In this document: positions 9,082 to 17,898 of the stretch, piece after piece
Layout of the letters: the number at the start of each line of letters is the position of its first letter
How positions within the stretch are numbered: position 1 is the first letter of the stretch
Source of the DNA: Thalassomonas viridans
GTDB taxonomy: Bacteria > Pseudomonadota > Gammaproteobacteria > Enterobacterales > Alteromonadaceae
NCBI RefSeq assembly: GCF_000948985.2
Contig: NZ_CP059733.1
Coordinates: forward strand, 2,666,001-2,730,000
DNA: 64,000 nt
Direction of reading: 5' to 3'
Program-made: the position numbers and the translations under genes
Notes under the pieces: model-generated
What the model was told of the DNA's origin: nothing
Database searches by the model: none
The model's input: only the letters and a program-made list of their open reading frames with translations

Positions 9082-10755
9082 ATGTATAAAAGAATAATAA
9101 CCTTCGTTTCCCTGATTTGTATTTCCTCGGTCACTACGACCACAGCCTTTGCTGCCAAACAGCAGGCAGGGGTTGCCATGCCCGACAGCTACAGCGCCGA
9201 TGTTGCCGCCAGTATTTTAAGCCAGGGTGGCAATGCCGTTGATGCCGCCATTGCCGCCCAGTTCGTTTTAGCAGTAACCTTGCCGGAAGCAGGCAATATC
9301 GGTGGCGGCGGTTTTATGCTGGTGCATACCGACAAGCAAAATGACTTTATTGATTACCGCGAAGTTGCGCCGTTAAAAGGCCACCGGGATATGTATCTGG
9401 ATGACAAAGGGGAAGTCATCAAAAATAAATCTGTTTTTGGCGTGCTTTCTGCCGGTGTGCCGGGCACGGTTGCCGGTATGTGGCTGGCTCACGAAAAATA
9501 CGGCTCTATGGCGTGGAAGTCGCTGTTGCAACCGGCGGTTTCCCTGGCGGAAAAAGGCTTTGTTGTCCATCCTAAGCTGGCGGACAATATCAGCTGGTAC
9601 CTGGATTATTTGCAAAAGAAAGATATCAAGGTGAACTTTGCCGATTATTTCGGTGAGATTAAAGCCGGGCAGGTGTTTAAACAGCCGGCGCTGGCTGAGT
9701 CGCTTAAACGCATTCGCGATCATGGACCGGACGGTTTCTATAAAGGAAAAACCGCCGATATTATCGTTGATTTTATGCAGCAGCACGGCGGCCTGATTTC
9801 CCACCAGGATCTGGCCCAGTATCAGGCTGTATCAAGAAAACCCATCAGTCAGCCGTGGCAGGGCTATCAGGTATTAACCGCGCCGCCGCCAAGTTCAGGG
9901 GGCATTGCCATTTTACAGTGGCTGAAGATGTATCAGCAGCTGGTTCCGGCTAATGATAAGAAACCGTTAGAGCATAACAGCAAAGAGTACGTTCACCTGC
10001 TGGCGGAAATCGGTAAGCGGGTATTTGCCGATCGCGCCGATTACTTAGGCGATCCGGATTTTTATCCTGTGCCGGTGGAGCAGCTGCTGGACGATGATTA
10101 CCTGCAAAAGCGGGCAGGGGACGTTAATTTGCTGGCAATTTCCACTACCGAAAAGATAGAGCCGGGTTTATATGAAAGTGAGGACACCACGCATTTTTCC
10201 GTAGTGGATCAATGGGGCAATGCCGTTGCCAATACCACTACCATTAATCTGACTTTCGGCAGCGGCATGGTGGTGCCCGGAGCCGGTTTTATCCTGAATG
10301 ACGAGATGGATGACTTTAGCGCCAAACCGGGCGTTGCCAATGTGTTCGGTGCCCTGGGTGGTAAGGCCAATGAAATTCAGCCGAAAAAACGTATGTTATC
10401 TTCGATGACACCGACTATCTTACTGAAAGACAAGCAGGTGGCGCTGGTGACAGGTTCTCCCGGCGGCACTACCATTATCAGCTCTGTGTATCAGTCGATT
10501 CTTAATGTCACCGAATTTGGCATGAGCGCCGAAGAAGCGGTTAACAGTCCCAGGTTCCATCACCAGTTATATCCTGAAAATGTGATCCGTCATCATAAGG
10601 GGTTAAAAGACGAGGATAAAAAAGCCTTGCAGCAAATGGGGTATACCCTGGATAACCGTTATTTTGGTGATGTGCATCTTATTATCAATAAGAACGGTAA
10701 GTTGGATGCCGGTTCGGAAGCCCGTGGCCGGGGTAAGGCTATGGTTTTGCGTTAG
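9082..10755 (+). CDS. ggt: Gamma-glutamyltransferase precursor
   Basis: Periplasmic or secreted enzyme of 557 residues that cleaves or transfers the gamma-glutamyl group of glutathione and related compounds. It has a signal peptide (MYKRIITFVSLICISS, cleavage near AFA-AK). The proenzyme self-cleaves before the catalytic threonine: DTTHFSVVD is present, with the nucleophile at about Thr369. The substrate-binding GSPGG of the small subunit (LVTGSPGGTTIISSV) is intact. I chose ATG 9082 because CAGGAG (9069-9074) precedes it by 7 nt. A longer frame from 9031 would start inside the mobile element just upstream and is rejected. Length and motifs match active bacterial GGTs. Confidence 0.95.
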   Translation: MYKRIITFVSLICISSVTTTTAFAAKQQAGVAMPDSYSADVAASILSQGGNAVDAAIAAQFVLAVTLPEAGNIGGGGFMLVHTDKQNDFIDYREVAPLKGHRDMYLDDKGEVIKNKSVFGVLSAGVPGTVAGMWLAHEKYGSMAWKSLLQPAVSLAEKGFVVHPKLADNISWYLDYLQKKDIKVNFADYFGEIKAGQVFKQPALAESLKRIRDHGPDGFYKGKTADIIVDFMQQHGGLISHQDLAQYQAVSRKPISQPWQGYQVLTAPPPSSGGIAILQWLKMYQQLVPANDKKPLEHNSKEYVHLLAEIGKRVFADRADYLGDPDFYPVPVEQLLDDDYLQKRAGDVNLLAISTTEKIEPGLYESEDTTHFSVVDQWGNAVANTTTINLTFGSGMVVPGAGFILNDEMDDFSAKPGVANVFGALGGKANEIQPKKRMLSSMTPTILLKDKQVALVTGSPGGTTIISSVYQSILNVTEFGMSAEEAVNSPRFHHQLYPENVIRHHKGLKDEDKKALQQMGYTLDNRYFGDVHLIINKNGKLDAGSEARGRGKAMVLR

Positions 10756-10905
10756 AGATAAATGCAATCGTTGAGGCTCTTGGGGGGACTGATTTTATCA
10801 TATGAACAATTAGATAAAGTTAGGATCTCCCCATTTTGATGAATCAAGTACTAGCTTTTAGCTTTTCAACTCTGTTGATAATATAAATGACTTGCTGCAA
10901 TCGTA

Positions 10906-11280
10906 TTAATCCAGAACTCCTGCGGCGATTAAACAAACCCAGATAAAGATAAATATGCCTGTCACGATATAAGTCCAATAAAAGATAAAAGCCAATATTC
11001 GGTCAAACTTGGTTGTATGTTGAATGAGCAAGTCAGGGTTTGCAGACATAAAAGATAAGGGAGTTGTTCTGAACTTCCTGACCAAACTTCTTGGAAGGGC
11101 AAGAGATTGAGCGACATTGATAATGTCCCAGCCGCTGGCAAACTCCATCCCCAGTTCATGCTTGGTTTTTGGATCTTTCCTTAATTTTCTAACTGTTATT
11201 TGCCCAAAAAGAACAAATAGGATCATTGTAAGTAATAAAAAAAAGATTAAGAAAACAAATATTAAAGTTGAGGTTCTCAT
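10906..11280 (-). CDS. Hypothetical two-helix membrane protein
   Basis: A 124-residue protein with an N-terminal hydrophobic helix (about 5-27) and a C-terminal one (about 95-120), plus a polar middle that contains an SLALPRSLVRKFR segment. It has no recognised domain. Its start codon overlaps the stop of a 53-codon ORF upstream by one base (TAATG), which suggests translational coupling. The region is clearly more AT-rich than its neighbours, consistent with acquired DNA. Confidence 0.55.
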   Translation of the reverse strand: MRTSTLIFVFLIFFLLLTMILFVLFGQITVRKLRKDPKTKHELGMEFASGWDIINVAQSLALPRSLVRKFRTTPLSFMSANPDLLIQHTTKFDRILAFIFYWTYIVTGIFIFIWVCLIAAGVLD

Positions 11281-11441
11281 TATTTGTTAATCCAGGCCAT
11301 TATCTCATCGTAGTAATTGCCACTATTATTTTTAAATGCATTACTGGTAACTATACTTGCCCCTGCTGAAGCCCCAACAACAATTGCACCACCTATCTGA
11401 ATCGACCGACTAATTATTAACAATTGAATCCATAATTGCAT
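11280..11441 (-). CDS. Possible small ORF, glycine/alanine-rich peptide (53 aa)
   Basis: Frame from ATG 11441 to TAA at 11280-11282, overlapping the next ATG by one base. The product has a central small-residue membrane-like stretch (IGGAIVVGASAGASIV) and a polar end (NYYDEIMAWINK). The frame stays open upstream for about 20 codons without a start codon, and no clear Shine-Dalgarno precedes the ATG, so this may be a remnant. A bacteriocin-like peptide with the downstream protein as partner is conceivable but unsupported. Confidence 0.35.
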   Translation of the reverse strand: MQLWIQLLIISRSIQIGGAIVVGASAGASIVTSNAFKNNSGNYYDEIMAWINK

Positions 11442-11726
11442 GTTTTTAGGACTATTGTATTCATAGTAGCTCTCTAGCGGTTTAATAGCCGATTGGTGAG
11501 ATTAATTTCATTACTTTTTATAATCCTTCTCAAGCTGATTGGAAGTATAGATATTTGTTTTTGTTAAGTATAATTAAAGTACTGAACCTAACTTTACTGC
11601 TTGTTTAGTTTCGATTTTGGTGCAAAGTATACTGTGAGTCAGATCTGCGTGAGCTACATGCTTATAAGTCGGAATGGACCTGATGAATAGAAAGAGAGAT
11701 AACCAGTTAAGTCGTGAGATGGATAA

Positions 11727-12560
11727 ATGGAATTTTTAATACATAACGTGATTATTCCAATGCTTTTAATCTGGGGTGCTTTATCAAAACTTGATGTTTC
11801 TGTCGGGAAGACAGGAGCCCAAATAATATATTCAGCAATTGAGAAAACTGCCGTAACTCCGGAGCGCTCAAAAATTAATGATGTTGTAGGAGGTTGCTAC
11901 GATGCCTGCTTTGGAAGCAATAAAGATGCGTTGGGATTTATCCTGCATATATTCTTCATAACGCTTGTATGTGTTTTTACTGTGTTATCAATCTATACAT
12001 ACAAGCATAAGGGATTATTGGATCAGTTTGCTTCGGTAGGCTTCTTAAGGCAATTTCTTTTTCAGGGATTTTTGACTGTTTATATTATTAATTTTTTAAT
12101 GTATTCGTATTATCCCCGTTTGAAGCATAAGTTTCAGGGCGCAAACAGAAAAAGTATTATCTACTTATTATTTCAAGTGTTTTTCCTAAATGTCGGTTTG
12201 TTCGTTTTGCTGACGGTATTTACTCATATCGTGTTTTACGTCCAGGGCTGGAGCGGGCATACCAGTGCCTATTCTATTATTAATTCTGTCAGAGAGGTGT
12301 TACTCCTCGCAATTAGTTTTAAAAGTTTATCCGGTGTTTATTTGTACTCCGTTCTGGTTAATCTATTCCCGTTTTTCCTGGTCATATTTTTAAGGTTGCT
12401 AGTATCTAGTGAAGGCTGTTCCGAGAGAATAATAAGGTGCCTTAATTGGTTGAATTTTAAACCTAACCCGATAAGAGCAATTACTTTATTGTTTACTGCA
12501 TTTGTTGGAGTTTTTTGTTTATTGCTTTCATCAACAATGTGGACTTTTACAACAAACTAA
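11727..12560 (+). CDS. Hypothetical polytopic membrane protein
   Basis: A 277-residue protein with about six predicted membrane helices, aromatic-rich and coded by AT-rich DNA unlike the flanking GC-richer genes. It was not recognised as any family. The soluble loop after the first helix (about residues 20-70) holds two cysteines (GGCYDACFG). The ribosome-binding site is weak. It lies alone, in divergent orientation to the small membrane genes at 10906-11441, in what looks like an acquired patch. Confidence 0.6.
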   Translation: MEFLIHNVIIPMLLIWGALSKLDVSVGKTGAQIIYSAIEKTAVTPERSKINDVVGGCYDACFGSNKDALGFILHIFFITLVCVFTVLSIYTYKHKGLLDQFASVGFLRQFLFQGFLTVYIINFLMYSYYPRLKHKFQGANRKSIIYLLFQVFFLNVGLFVLLTVFTHIVFYVQGWSGHTSAYSIINSVREVLLLAISFKSLSGVYLYSVLVNLFPFFLVIFLRLLVSSEGCSERIIRCLNWLNFKPNPIRAITLLFTAFVGVFCLLLSSTMWTFTTN

Positions 12561-12734
12561 ATTGAATAACACTAATGTTCAATAATAAGGAGGCTGACTT
12601 TCAAGTTTGGCCTCAGCTATTCTCTAACTGTCCGTTATAATTTATTACTAATATTCAGCTTGTTATAAGTCTTTGAGGAAACTTAAGTCCGTTGCTTTTT
12701 ACTTTCGAGCTATCTGTACAGTCTTCTTTCCCGT

Positions 12735-13406
12735 TTATTGCGTCTGTTCTGCTAATCGTTCGGCACCGGTTATTATCGCCACATGGCGTTTTAATACCTG
12801 GCGAATGTTTTGATACTCTGTTGTCCGGGCTTCTTCATCAAGCAACATCATCGCCTTTTTTTCCAGTTGTAATATCAAGGCAAAGGTGACTTCTGCATCC
12901 TGCTCGGGAGCACTTGATCCCAGTGTTTGATATAGCCGGGTTATATGGCTAACCTCCCGTTGCCAGGACTTTAATACCAGGGCATTAAGTTTGGGATTTA
13001 TTAAGGCTTCATGATGAAAGGCAAGTTCGATACGTCTGTCGTCGATGTGATCTATGATTTGGTCCTTAAGGTAGTTATCGGCGGCTTTAAATAACAGTTC
13101 GGCATTTTTTTCTTTATGCGTCTGTTCCCCTGATTGGGTTTTCCCCATTTGCTCTATGCTTTCTGCGATGGCTAAAAAATACGGATTTTCGCTGACATCG
13201 ATTTGCTGATGCCAGTATTCAAAGGCCGAGCTGATCAGGTCATCTATGCTGCTGAAATGATAAGTTGTCGAGCCCAGGGGAACACCTGCCTCGGCAGCAA
13301 CTGCCCGGTGACGTACCGCGCGCATGCCCTGGGATTTAATGATTTCCAGGGTGGCGGTTAAGATTCTGTTTTTGGTGTCTTCACCGCGGGAAAGTTTTGC
13401 CTTCAT
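12735..13406 (-). CDS. TetR/AcrR family transcriptional regulator
   Basis: DNA-binding repressor of 223 residues. The N-terminal helix-turn-helix is typical (TKNRILTATLEIIKSQG, then VAAEAGVPLGSTTYHFSSIDDLI). The C-terminal half is a helical ligand-binding domain. I prefer ATG 13406 (MKAKLSRGEDTKNR); an in-frame ATG at 13484 would add 26 residues that do not look like TetR sequence and would run towards the operator region. It is divergent from the Tat-exported lactone oxidase and racemase-like pair, so it probably controls them and itself through the palindromes at 13514-13558. Confidence 0.85.
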   Translation of the reverse strand: MKAKLSRGEDTKNRILTATLEIIKSQGMRAVRHRAVAAEAGVPLGSTTYHFSSIDDLISSAFEYWHQQIDVSENPYFLAIAESIEQMGKTQSGEQTHKEKNAELLFKAADNYLKDQIIDHIDDRRIELAFHHEALINPKLNALVLKSWQREVSHITRLYQTLGSSAPEQDAEVTFALILQLEKKAMMLLDEEARTTEYQNIRQVLKRHVAIITGAERLAEQTQ

Positions 13407-13513
13407 GACCTGATTCGTGATCTCCGTATTTATGGTTAGGGGTGTGGCTAAAAGTGCGCTTAAGCGTCTGGCCCATGGGACCATGATAGCAAGTTTATTG
13501 ATAAAGCATGCGC

Positions 13514-13572
13514 TTAAATCATGATTTAACGGTAAATTTTTGTTGTACCATGGTACAAAATTATTTTATAGT
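13514..13572 (+). promoter_or_regulatory. Twin 16-bp palindromic operators and promoter of the lactone oxidase operon
   Basis: Two perfect 16-bp palindromes lie between the divergent TetR and oxidase genes: TTAAATCATGATTTAA at 13514-13529 and TTGTACCATGGTACAA at 13543-13558. They share TT..A.CATG.T..AA and their centres are 29 bp apart. The second overlaps a good sigma-70 -35 box (TTGTAC, 13543-13548), followed after 18 bp by TATAGT (13567-13572), 43 bp before the oxidase ATG. Repressor binding there would block the promoter. The link to the adjacent TetR is inferred from position. Confidence 0.7.
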
Positions 13573-13614
13573 GGTCAAAATTAAGCCAGCTAAAGCCAAA
13601 GGAATTGCCTGCCC

Positions 13615-15048
13615 ATGAAATTTGAACGTCTTAACCTTAATCGCCGGGAAGTATTGAAAGCGGCCGCCGCCGTAGGGGTTACCAGCTCGTTAGGTCTGAG
13701 CGGCTGTAGTGACGCCGAGCAAGCACAGCAAGTGCCCGTGTTGCAGGGAGCTATAGGTAAAGACGGACGTAGGGTGCCGCCGTGGAGCAACTGGTCCGGC
13801 AATCAGGCGAGCGAGCCCAATGAACGCCTGGTGCCCAGGGATACCGACGAACTATCCGCTATGATCACCAAGGCCAAGCAGGGGATCCGTCTGGTGGGGG
13901 CCGGGCACAGCTTTTCGCCTTTAGTACCCACCAATGAATCTTTGATGTCGCTGGCGTATTTCAACGGCATTGGTCATATAGACAAAGCAAGCAAACAATT
14001 TGAGGTAGCCGCCAATACTTTTTTGGCCAGCGCCGGTGAGCCTTTATGGCAAGCGGGCCTGAGCCTGATGAATATGCCGGATATCAATACCCAGACCTTT
14101 GGCGGCGCTATTGCCACTTCCACCCACGGCACCGGAGCCGGTTTCGGCTCTATGTCGACCACAGTCACCGGCATGTCGCTGGTAAACGGGCAGGGGGAAC
14201 TTGTCCATTGCAGCGCAGAGGAAAACAGCGAGTTGTTCCAGGCGGCCAGAAATAATATCGGCGCACTGGGGGCGGTCACCAGCATGAAAATGCAGGCGCA
14301 GGATAAATATTACCTGCAGGAAACCAGCTGGATGATGGACCTGCAGGAAGGGTTGGAGCAGGCGGAAGCACTCAGGGACAAGCACAGGCATTTTGAATTA
14401 TACGCCTTGCCCCATGCCGATTACATTCTCGGCATTACCCTGGATGCAGTTGACGAGCAGGCATTAACCCAGCCCCTGGCGAGCAGCGGCGATGCCTATG
14501 AAACCTTTAAAACCCTCTCTAAAGTGGTTGATGTGGTGCCTTTTATGAAGCGCTTTATCATCAATACCGGGGCCAGCACGGTTACTAAAGAAGTGCGCAG
14601 CGGCCGCAACTATGAGGTTTTCGGTAATGTCCGGGATATCCGCTTTAATGAAATGGAATATTCGGTACCGGCAGAGTATGGGGTTAAGTGTCTGGCGGAA
14701 ATTCTGGATACCATTAGAAAACAGAACATTAACGTGATTTTCCCGATGGAGGTACGTTATATTAAAGGCGATGATATCTGGTTAAGTCCGTTTTATCAGC
14801 GTGATAGCTGCGCCATCAGTTGCCATAACTTTCATGATAAAGACTATAAAAAATATTTTGCCGCCATCGAGCCTATTTTCCTGAAATACGACGGTCGGCC
14901 GCACTGGGGCAAAATACATACCTTAACCGCCAAAGAACAAAGCGCCCGTTATCCTATGTTTGACGAATTCCTTAAGGTAAGGGCGGCCATGGATCCCAGG
15001 GGGCTGTTTGCCAATGCGCATATTAAAAGCGTCCTGGGCCTCTCATAG
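13615..15048 (+). CDS. FAD-binding D-arabinono-1,4-lactone oxidase family protein, Tat lipoprotein-like
   Basis: Exported flavoenzyme of 477 residues of the VAO/aldonolactone oxidase family, which oxidises sugar lactones or alditols with O2 or another acceptor. The start carries a twin-arginine signal (LNRREVLKAAAAVG) followed by a lipobox-like LSGC at about residue 30. The FAD domain has the GAGHSFSPL motif whose histidine commonly carries covalent FAD. The ALO C-terminal signature is present (RPHWGKIHTL, then MDPRGLFANAH). It is first in a two-gene operon with the racemase-like gene. The actual substrate is unknown. Confidence 0.85.
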   Translation: MKFERLNLNRREVLKAAAAVGVTSSLGLSGCSDAEQAQQVPVLQGAIGKDGRRVPPWSNWSGNQASEPNERLVPRDTDELSAMITKAKQGIRLVGAGHSFSPLVPTNESLMSLAYFNGIGHIDKASKQFEVAANTFLASAGEPLWQAGLSLMNMPDINTQTFGGAIATSTHGTGAGFGSMSTTVTGMSLVNGQGELVHCSAEENSELFQAARNNIGALGAVTSMKMQAQDKYYLQETSWMMDLQEGLEQAEALRDKHRHFELYALPHADYILGITLDAVDEQALTQPLASSGDAYETFKTLSKVVDVVPFMKRFIINTGASTVTKEVRSGRNYEVFGNVRDIRFNEMEYSVPAEYGVKCLAEILDTIRKQNINVIFPMEVRYIKGDDIWLSPFYQRDSCAISCHNFHDKDYKKYFAAIEPIFLKYDGRPHWGKIHTLTAKEQSARYPMFDEFLKVRAAMDPRGLFANAHIKSVLGLS

Positions 15049-15090
15049 CCAAACATGTATCAAGAGCTTTACGAGAGTCAGGAGAGATAA

Positions 15091-16365
15091 ATGAACAGAC
15101 GTCAGTTTTTATTGGCCGGGGCCGCAGCCTCAGTGGCAGGTGCGTTAACTTTCAGGCCGGACGATAACGGAGACGGCTACAGCCCTTATTTTGACCAGCT
15201 GAACCAGAGCCTGAAACGTGACGGCAGCTATGTGCCCAGCATGCTGGTAGACCTTGACGCCCTGGACGAAAATATTCAGATATTAAAAACCACCCTCAAT
15301 CCTGAAACCGACTTTCGCATCGTGGCCAAATCCCTGCCCAGCCCGCAACTGCTCGGGTATATTATGGAAAGTGCCGGCACCAATAAGCTGATGGTGTTTC
15401 ACCAGCCGTTTTTAAGCCAGATTGCCCGGGATTATCCCGATAGCGATTTATTGCTGGGCAAACCTATGCCGGTGAAAGCGGCGCAGCGTTTTTACCGGTT
15501 GCAGGGGAACAATCCGGCCTTTGATGCCCAAAAACAGTTGCAGTGGCTGATCGACAGTGAGTCCAGGTTAGCGCAATACCTGGCGCTGGCACAGCAGTTG
15601 TCGGTGAAAATGCGTATCAATATCGAGCTGGATGTCGGTCTGCACCGCGGCGGGGTGCAGTCTCTGGACGAGCTGGATCGTCTGCTGGCCCTGATAGAAG
15701 ATAACGGCGATTATCTCAGCTTCGCCGGTTTTATGGGTTATGACGCCCATGTGGTGAAAGTGCCCGGGGTGTTAAAGTCGCAGCAAGAGGCTTTTAACGA
15801 GTCGCAGGCGTTTTATCAGGCCTGTATCGAGCGTCTATACCAGCGCCTGCCCGGGCTTAAATCACAGCCCCTGTGTTTCAACGGCGCCGGTAGCCCGACC
15901 CTGGCCCTGCACCGGGAAAACAGCGTTGCCAATGAACTTGCCGCCGGCTCCTGCCTGGTTAAACCCAGCGACTTTGACGTGCCGACCTTGGCGCAGTTTA
16001 AACCGGCGGCTTATATTTCCACGCCTGTGCTGAAAAAAATGGCCGGTACCCGTTTGCCTTCGGCGGAATTTGCCCAGGATGTGTTTTCCCTGTGGGATCA
16101 AAATATGCAGCAGACGTTTTTTATCTATGGCGGCAACTGGAAGGCGGATTATCAGTCGCCGCAGGGCCTGCAGGACAATACCCTGTACGGGCAAAGCACC
16201 AACCAGCAAATAGTCAACGGCTCCGACAAGGTTAAGCTGTCAGTCGATGATCATGTGTTTTTACGCCCGGCACAGAGCGAAGCGGTGTTCTTGCAGTTTG
16301 GCCAGCTGAAAACCTTAAGGGCAGGGCGCCTGGCGGATAACTGGCCGATATTGCAGCAGGCGTAG
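15091..16365 (+). CDS. Tat-exported PLP-dependent alanine racemase/DSD1-like protein
   Basis: Fold-type III PLP enzyme of 424 residues, related to D-threonine aldolase and D-serine dehydratase. It begins with a twin-arginine signal (MNRRQFLLAGAAASVAG). The likely PLP lysine is in RIVAKSLPSP. The family segments DVGLHRGGVQ, FMGYDAHV and NGAGSPTL are present. Where DSD1 enzymes have a zinc-binding P.H.C near the C-terminus, this protein has LRPAQSE, so that metal site appears lost. PLP enzymes are rarely exported, and Tat would allow folding with cofactor first. It lies 42 bp after the lactone oxidase and before a strong terminator. Reaction unknown; racemase or aldolase are possible. Confidence 0.8.
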   Translation: MNRRQFLLAGAAASVAGALTFRPDDNGDGYSPYFDQLNQSLKRDGSYVPSMLVDLDALDENIQILKTTLNPETDFRIVAKSLPSPQLLGYIMESAGTNKLMVFHQPFLSQIARDYPDSDLLLGKPMPVKAAQRFYRLQGNNPAFDAQKQLQWLIDSESRLAQYLALAQQLSVKMRINIELDVGLHRGGVQSLDELDRLLALIEDNGDYLSFAGFMGYDAHVVKVPGVLKSQQEAFNESQAFYQACIERLYQRLPGLKSQPLCFNGAGSPTLALHRENSVANELAAGSCLVKPSDFDVPTLAQFKPAAYISTPVLKKMAGTRLPSAEFAQDVFSLWDQNMQQTFFIYGGNWKADYQSPQGLQDNTLYGQSTNQQIVNGSDKVKLSVDDHVFLRPAQSEAVFLQFGQLKTLRAGRLADNWPILQQA

Positions 16366-16390
16366 CCGGTTAAAAAATAATGGTGTTCCC

Positions 16391-16424
16391 GGCAGCCGGG
16401 TTATAGATTTGGCTGCCTTTTTTC
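16391..16424 (+). terminator. Rho-independent terminator after the oxidase/racemase operon
   Basis: A GC-rich stem GGCAGCC (16391-16397) and GGCTGCC (16411-16417) with a 13-nt loop is followed by six T residues. It ends the two-gene operon. Confidence 0.85.
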
Positions 16425-16506
16425 TTTATATTGTCGCTAGTTATTTATTCTGTCTGTGCGAGGCAACACAAATTTTTGCACGGCAAGCTTAATATATTGG
16501 AGTCCC

Positions 16507-17154
16507 ATGGCAACGTTTTTATCCCCCTTATTACTTAAACCGGTTTTGCTGGCGGGCCTGGCCAGCCTGTTATTTGGCTGCGCGACTATGAGCAAAGAAG
16601 AATGCCTGGTGGCCGACTGGTATACCATAGGACTGGAAGACGGCAGTGAAGGCAAGCCTGCCGCCCATATCGGCGAGCATCGCAAAGCCTGTGCCGATGC
16701 CGGGGTTTCGCCGAATATCACCCGGTATAATGCCGGGCGTAAAGCCGGGTTAAAAGATTATTGCGTGGCTTCACGCGGTTATCAGCTGGCCATGAGCGGG
16801 GACGCCTACCATGGGGTATGCCGTGGTCCCCAGGAAAAAGGCTTTTTGAAAGGCTTTAAAAACGGCAAAATTGTCTATCAGGCGAAAGCTGCCCTGGAGC
16901 AGGTCAGCTCGGATATCAACAGCGCCCTGGCACAGGAAAAGGCACTGAAGAAAAAAATCAGCAAAAAAGAAGCGGTGATCCTGGCGGATGAATCTAGCGC
17001 CGAGCAGCGCAAGGATGCCCTCAAGCGGGTAAAAGAGCTGACCGCCGAGCTGGAAGCGGTATCGGCCGATATTCATGAGCTGGAGCATATTTATGAAGCC
17101 AGGCAGGTGGAATATGAAGCCAAGCTCAACAGGTATCAGGTAGCGGCTTATTAA
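16507..17154 (+). CDS. DUF2799-type lipoprotein
   Basis: A lipoprotein of 215 residues of unknown role. The signal peptide ends in a lipobox LLFGC (Cys at about residue 25). The next part matches DUF2799 proteins: a start such as CLVADWYTIGLEDGSEGK, then GVSPNITRYNAGRKAGL and DAYHGVCRGP. The C-terminal 80 residues form a charged coiled coil. I chose ATG 16507 with TTGGAG 4 nt upstream over a longer frame from GTG 16456, since only the shorter form has a proper lipoprotein signal. Stand-alone gene after a terminator. Confidence 0.8.
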   Translation: MATFLSPLLLKPVLLAGLASLLFGCATMSKEECLVADWYTIGLEDGSEGKPAAHIGEHRKACADAGVSPNITRYNAGRKAGLKDYCVASRGYQLAMSGDAYHGVCRGPQEKGFLKGFKNGKIVYQAKAALEQVSSDINSALAQEKALKKKISKKEAVILADESSAEQRKDALKRVKELTAELEAVSADIHELEHIYEARQVEYEAKLNRYQVAAY

Positions 17155-17259
17155 GTCGGAGTTGACCTGTCATGTCTATGCCGAGTCGACTTGACGTCAG
17201 GGACACGGCTTAGGATATAAGTGTTATCTGGTTATCTAAGCTACCGCCGCCGCGCTTTA

Positions 17260-17814
17260 TTATTCACTCTTCTGGGGCTGGGGCCGTTTTTTCGGTACCC
17301 AGGCCCAGAGCATTTCACAGATAATCGGTTCTCTTCCGGTACCATCGGTGAGGGCTACCTTGACTAAGGTTTCACCTTTTTCACTGCCCTGGATCTGGGC
17401 TATTTGTTCCGGGCTTAAACTGGCCTCGGCGCGCATATCTCCCTGCTGGCGTTTGACAAAGTTAAAGGTCATGGTTTTGATCACCGCAACGCTGGAGTCG
17501 GGCACATTCATGGCAATGAGCAGGCCGGTGGCAGACTCTGCCAGCAGGGCGGCGGCAACGGCGTGTACCCCGCCTAAATGGTTTCGGGATTTACGTTTGT
17601 TTTTGATGAAAAAACTTGCCCGCTGGTGATCTAAATGCTCAATGCTTATGCCTGTGGTGTTGACGTAAGGTACTTTAAAACCGACGACAAAAGACAGGAG
17701 TTTAGTGTTGAAAGGGGCGGGCAAAGCTGAAAGGCGGTTAACCAGTTTTGCCGTGCTGTTGGCTTTTACGGTCGGTTTATCCGCTAACTGTGTGCTGTTG
17801 GGCTGAGCGCTCAT
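17260..17814 (-). CDS. DUF4442 hotdog-fold protein (thioesterase-like)
   Basis: A 184-residue protein of the hotdog fold. The central part (LGGVHAVAAALLAESATGLLIAM) is the typical long helix of DUF4442 and PaaI-type thioesterases, preceded by NHLGG where the catalytic loop lies. It may hydrolyse an acyl-CoA. It lies downstream of the catabolic operon on the same strand, but a strong terminator (17847-17880) stands between, so it may be expressed separately or by read-through. The start ATG 17814 has AGGA 7-8 nt upstream. Confidence 0.8.
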   Translation of the reverse strand: MSAQPNSTQLADKPTVKANSTAKLVNRLSALPAPFNTKLLSFVVGFKVPYVNTTGISIEHLDHQRASFFIKNKRKSRNHLGGVHAVAAALLAESATGLLIAMNVPDSSVAVIKTMTFNFVKRQQGDMRAEASLSPEQIAQIQGSEKGETLVKVALTDGTGREPIICEMLWAWVPKKRPQPQKSE

Positions 17815-17846
17815 TGTTGTTTTCCTAAGTGATCTGTGGCTAAAGC

Positions 17847-17880
17847 AAAAAAGCAGGCCGGTTTTATGGTTGAACCGGCC
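17847..17880 (-). terminator. Rho-independent terminator at the end of the atu-like operon
   Basis: On the minus strand, eight-base arms GGCCGGTT and AACCGGCC (plus coordinates 17873-17880 and 17856-17863) with a 9-nt loop are followed by six T residues after TGC. It lies between the nitronate monooxygenase gene and DUF4442, marking the end of the main operon. Confidence 0.85.
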
Positions 17881-17898
17881 GCTGCTGTTTTGAGTTCA

